From Microplitis mediator (Eukaryota; Arthropoda; Insecta; Hymenoptera; Braconidae): a stretch of DNA of 64,000 nt. Made by a program: the position numbers and the translations under genes. This document shows positions 60,230 through 64,000 of the stretch, piece by piece. The stretch is taken from positions 14,720,667 to 14,784,666 of the forward strand of contig NC_079971.1 in NCBI RefSeq assembly GCF_029852145.1. The letters run 5' to 3'. Below the pieces are notes generated by a model. The model had not been told where the DNA came from. It worked only from the letters and a program-made list of their open reading frames with translations, and made no database searches. Within the stretch, counting starts at the first letter, position 1, and each line of letters begins with the position of its first letter.

Positions 60230-61710
60230 GTAATTATCCTCTAACTGATTATTTTATAAGCCTTTTTGATCGAATGCCAATTATTGAATTGAGCTCGAGT
60301 AAATAAATGAATTAAAATAATTAAGTTGAGTTTAATTGAACACTGAGTTGATCGCAAAAATGTCAGAATGAAAAGTAACATGAAATCAGAGGTTACCGAG
60401 CGAAGTTAATTATTGAACATATAAATTACTATTTTTAATAGCACTGAATGCATAACTAATTTAGTTATTGAGTTTTAATAATAATGATCACTTAATTTAA
60501 TTGAATTTAATGAGCTCATAATAAATTACACTGATTTTAATTTATTTGTTGAACACGTAGTAGCATGATTGCAGAGGCTACTGAGCGAAAAATAACGTTT
60601 AATTTAATTGAGAAATTGAGCATAATGATAATTAAATAAATAATAAAACTGAGTCTTTTATTTTGATGAGCACTTGAATTAATTTATAAAAGAGTAATTT
60701 AGCACCTGTACGAATTTCCGTTGAATTAACCTCCTCAGGAACAGGTAGTAGATCACTGGAATGCTTGATGTTTTTATTATTTATTTTCTGAGCTCCGGTG
60801 CTCGCAATTATGAAAATAATTATATTTTTATAGAGTTATGGACCCTTCATGTAATTGATTAATTTCTTTTATTTATTTACTCAAGATGAGTGCAAATTTA
60901 ATTGATTATAAAAAACACGTGGTGTCACGTGAAATTGTATGAACGCAAGAATAATGGCGTCGGTCTTCTCGACACGAGGCAGGAAATTCATACGCGCATG
61001 CGTCGCACTGCGCAAATCAAGTTTTAATTGCAAGACACTAGGCCCCAGTAGGTGCTGCCTCTATTTGCCGGAAGTGCAACTACATTCAAATTTAAATGTA
61101 GTTGTGATTACGCAACACTTTTCATTGTAATTTTTATGTTTATAATTAAATTTGAATTAATAATAATAATAATAAAAATAAAAATAATAATAAATGACAA
61201 TAATCCAGTCTAAAAAAAAAAAAAAAATAAATGTTCATGCAAGGAATTCGAAAGGAAAAAATCTGACTCAGCATGCGCTATCGAAAGTATAATATATAAA
61301 AATAAAAACTCTTAACTTAAGCTAATTGTAGGTTAAGAGACAGTCTTATATATGCAGGAAATTCAAACAAAGTGTGCTTGCGCGCATGCTCTGTGCAGCG
61401 CGCGGCTTTATGAATGCTGTGTGATCTGTTCGTGCGTGGGGTAATGTGGATAGGATTTAAAACATGATGTTGATAATGGTGTAACTTGGATGACTGCATA
61501 GAATTTTACAAATAAAAAAGTAATAAGAATTATTCAATTAATTTTTTATTTTTGAGTAATGATTTTATAAACATTGGAACAAAAAAAAGAAAAAAATGCT
61601 AATTTTTTTTCCGAAAATGCTAATTTTTTATCTGAAAAGAATAAATTATGTTATATAAATTATGAAAAAGAAAAAAATATAATAATGACAAAACAGTGAG
61701 CAATATAAAA
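60230..61710. other. Intergenic, nothing recognised
   Basis: AT-rich with two CpG-richer patches (60940-61030, 61360-61440). A short palindrome CAACTACATT/AATGTAGTTG lies near 61077-61104. No gene is supported. Confidence 0.45.
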
Positions 61711-61719
61711 AGAAATTAA

Positions 61720-62395
61720 AAAATATTTTCATCATCATCATTAGAATCTGATGAGAATGACTCTCCATCAGAATTAAAAAATCCAATTAGTGACGCTGGT
61801 TGTGGTGATATTGAAGGTTCTGGTAATGATGGTGATGTTGATGGTGGTGGTGGTGGTGATATTGTTGACTGTACAGACGATGATGGGGAAGATATTGTGA
61901 TTGTTACTAAAACTGTTGAAGCGAGAGAAGGCGTTGGTGACAGTTGTTGTTGTTGTTATTGTTGTTCTTGTTGCTGCTCACAACAGCAACAACGTTCTTG
62001 ATTAGCTTTTCGCTCATCGATTTGTTGTTGAAAAAGTCGCTCCCGTTCCTGATTAATGGTATTTTGTATTTCAGCAGCGTCGTTCATCCATGCTTGAATT
62101 TAATGTTCGTTATTTTGTTGTGGCGGCTCTTGTGGCTGCTCTTGTGGCTGCTTTTGTGCCTGTTCTTGTGGCTGCTCTTGTGGCTGTTCTTATAGCTATT
62201 GTTGGTGTTCCACGAAATTTCGGATTCGCTCATCTACTCTTCGCTCCTCATGAGCGATGCCATCACCAATCCACATAAATATGTGTGCCGCTGCATGTTT
62301 TAAAAATATGCAAATTTCAGATGATGGTCCGGGCACTCGCAATTGCCACATCTGAATGGAATTGTTACATTCTGGCTTATCTATTAATCCGACAG
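61720..62395 (-). pseudogene. Degenerate Gln-rich gene, probably mobile-element derived
   Basis: On the minus strand an open region reads ..MWQLRVPGPSSEICIFLKH then HIFMWIGDGIAHEERRVDER, then two close stops, a (QEQP)n stretch, one more stop, IQAWMNDAAEIQNTINQERE, a Gln/Cys-rich run and a Ser/Pro-rich tail ending SSDSNDDDENIF. Such Gln-rich tails with a preceding helical region are seen in SANT/Myb-like accessory proteins of DNA transposons, but the domain itself is not recognisable here. The in-frame stops show it is not functional. Confidence 0.45.
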
Positions 62396-62409
62396 AATAT
62401 TTTTAATTT

Positions 62410-63440
62410 AACCAGGTTGACGTCGTTAGGGTGTCGATAGAACCCAGGTGCGTCAGCTGTTGACCTTCTTTTATTTTATGCAAAAAAGTTATTGACTTAC
62501 CATGGTGGGGATTATGGGCCCCATAAGTCGGCCCAAATAATCCCTTGATACGTCCTCTGGGTGCGAACGAGACGAGCTTTGAAGACTCGGTTTCTTCGTA
62601 GAGGAAAGTCATCCCAATTGGTCGATCAACCACCAGAGCTCGAAGGCTCAACAACACACGAGCTTGGAAGCTCAACAAAAACTTCCTCCGACTTAATTCT
62701 CGGACGACCTTCGGTGAGGTCCGCGATAACACCTCGGATCCCGCGACCGAGCTGTACCACCTATCCTGACCTCCTGCGTCATCGGCCTCGAAGCATGAAT
62801 TTCGGTTTCGGAAAGGAAACGTTCAGGCTGCCGGGATCGGCGCCCGGAACAGGTGAGAGTATTGGGCTGCCAGTAGCGGCGCCCAATACGAGGTATGTGA
62901 TTTTTGGGCTGCCCGTAGCGGCGCCCAAAGTTTAATAAGGAGTGCGTATTTAAATAAAATACGGATATATATTTTGCTTCAAGTCCGAGTGACAGGATCA
63001 AGCCAGCAGGTTTGTGTAGAGTTCTTGGCTCTTCTAGATCTTGTGATCGACTGACTTGTAAACGACTGTCTGTTAACGACTGACTTGATTCTGTCGCTCC
63101 TTGGTATTATACATTATCAAAATGTTAACGTTGTATCTCAGGTTTCCTATGAGAGAATCGTCGTGGTCCGGGTCTCATGCATCGTCATCTGTTTAGACTA
63201 TCCGCGAGCCACGGCGACTCTCTTATCGCAAGAGATTTCCGTTACATTGTTGGCGGTGAATAAAAATAATATTGCCAACAAAGTAACGATTTATTAATTT
63301 ATTAATTAATTATGATTATAAGAAGTGTCGAACCGTTTATTCGCCCACTGTGGTGAATAAATAATTCGAGACTTCAAAAAAAAAATTTCTAAAAATTTTT
63401 ATTTAAATTTAATTAAAGCCAGAACGTAACAGAATCATCC
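62410..63440. other. GC-richer segment, possible LTR or leader
   Basis: This stretch has a base composition unlike the AT-rich flanks, contains a hairpin trio, tandem CGACTGACTTG words near 63045-63090 and TGTGGTGAATAAATAATTCG near 63350. ORFs on both strands overlap without coding character. It may be a retroelement end, but no protein supports this. Confidence 0.35.
62821..62929. repeat. Trio of hairpin units with compensatory stems
   Basis: Three units share a 13-base core TGCCnGkAkCGGC. Closing stems are GTATTGGGC/GCCCAATAC (62859-62867/62881-62889), TTTGGGC/GCCCAAA (62903-62909/62923-62929) and, less regular, GTTCAGGC/GCCCGGAAC (62821-62828/62842-62850). The core plus stem gives GGCGCC at the 3' side of every unit. 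Confidence 0.7.
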
Positions 63441-63655
63441 ACCACTAACTCCAAGCTCATGTTTGATAAAGTTAATATTGGCTCACTACCGAGTGATTCT
63501 GAGCCACGGATAATATTTGATATTTGGACCCGCAGCTCACTAGCAAGTAAATATTCATCGCTATTCAATCTTTGCCAGCATCGCAGAGGAATTGCCAGCC
63601 AGTAATTTAACCGCTTATCAATATAATTCAATGTTTGAATTAAACGACGATTCAT
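63413..63655 (-). CDS. Unrecognised 80-residue open frame
   Basis: The frame starts with AAAAATGAAT (63655) and ends TAA. The product is mixed polar/hydrophobic (NYIDKRLNYWLAIPLRCWQ, then SESLGSEPILTLSNM), with no motif I know. Amino-acid composition is more protein-like than the surrounding shadows. It could be a last exon of a gene beyond the window or a chance ORF. Confidence 0.3.
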   Translation of the reverse strand: MNRRLIQTLNYIDKRLNYWLAIPLRCWQRLNSDEYLLASELRVQISNIIRGSESLGSEPILTLSNMSLELVVDDSVTFWL

Positions 63656-64000
63656 TTTTGACAGTGTTGTAGTTGTTTATCACCTTTATTCCTAGAATTC
63701 AAAATAATTTATGTAAATTATTATCATTATTATCATTAAAAGAAAATTTTAATGAATAAAGTCACATAATCATCAATTGAGCATTCTCATATGTTTGTAG
63801 TTTAAAGTTATGTAATTAAAATAATTAAAATAATAATAATAATACCAATAATCATAATATGTAAATACATGAGGTTGCTTGATTGATTGTCTTGCACTGT
63901 AATTACCAGATTTACAAGAATGATTTTTGAAATTTGTTAATTTTTCAAGTATCAATGTTACGTGTGAGCTTACACCTTAATGTTCTTACTGCGTAACCGA

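Noticed and set aside
61944..62278. Leu/Val-rich plus-strand ORFs
   Set aside because: They are the antisense of the (QEQP)n and poly-Gln stretch on the minus strand.
62403..63001. Overlapping ORFs of 102-124 residues on both strands
   Set aside because: They run through hairpin repeats, differ on both strands without protein-like patterns, and match no family I know.

Overview
The window looks like AT-rich, intron-rich insect DNA. A parasitoid wasp or another hymenopteran is my guess, from the divergence and repeat style; nothing here proves it. The only clear host gene is the 3' half of a low-voltage-activated (T-type, Cav3) calcium channel alpha-1 subunit on the + strand, the orthologue of insect Ca-alpha1T. 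Nine exons can be read: 7897-8164, 8234-8483, 8570-8729, 8801-9310, 20801-21331, 21416-21608, 53874-54266, 54350-54499 and 55444-55808. Every splice phase closes, giving 939 residues and a stop. They cover the II-III linker, domain III, the short III-IV linker and domain IV. Domains I and II must lie upstream of the window.

The rest is mostly mobile DNA in and around this gene. The first large intron (9311-20800) holds a 1.9-kb repeat, a hammerhead ribozyme, a gag-like fragment, a tRNA-like SINE fragment and a decayed Merlin element. The 32-kb intron (21609-53873) holds two long foldback elements and a LINE split by a 3.65-kb inverted-repeat element, which itself carries a 5S-rRNA-derived SINE with a 17-bp target duplication. 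It also holds a dead tyrosine-recombinase (Crypton-like) gene split by two MULE elements with exact 9-bp target duplications, one of which encodes an intact-looking FLYWCH/MULE transposase. Further on are a MITE with a tRNA-like core, solo LTRs sitting in (TA)n tracts, and a second hammerhead ribozyme. Another foldback element lies in the small intron 54500-55443 and one more downstream of the channel stop codon.

The flanks (1-4600 and 60200-64000) have no convincing host gene. They do hold arrays of short hairpin units whose stems change sequence while staying complementary.

The strongest unexplained signals are: (i) the four-unit hairpin array at 133-387 with compensatory closing stems, plus related units at 2755-3835 and a different trio at 62821-62929; (ii) two hammerhead ribozymes whose stem I and stem II loops are 11-nt complementary in both copies although the sequences differ; (iii) repeated insertion of LTR-like elements into (TA)n; (iv) MULE elements with direct subterminal repeats, and a 68-bp insertion that looks like one of their ends.
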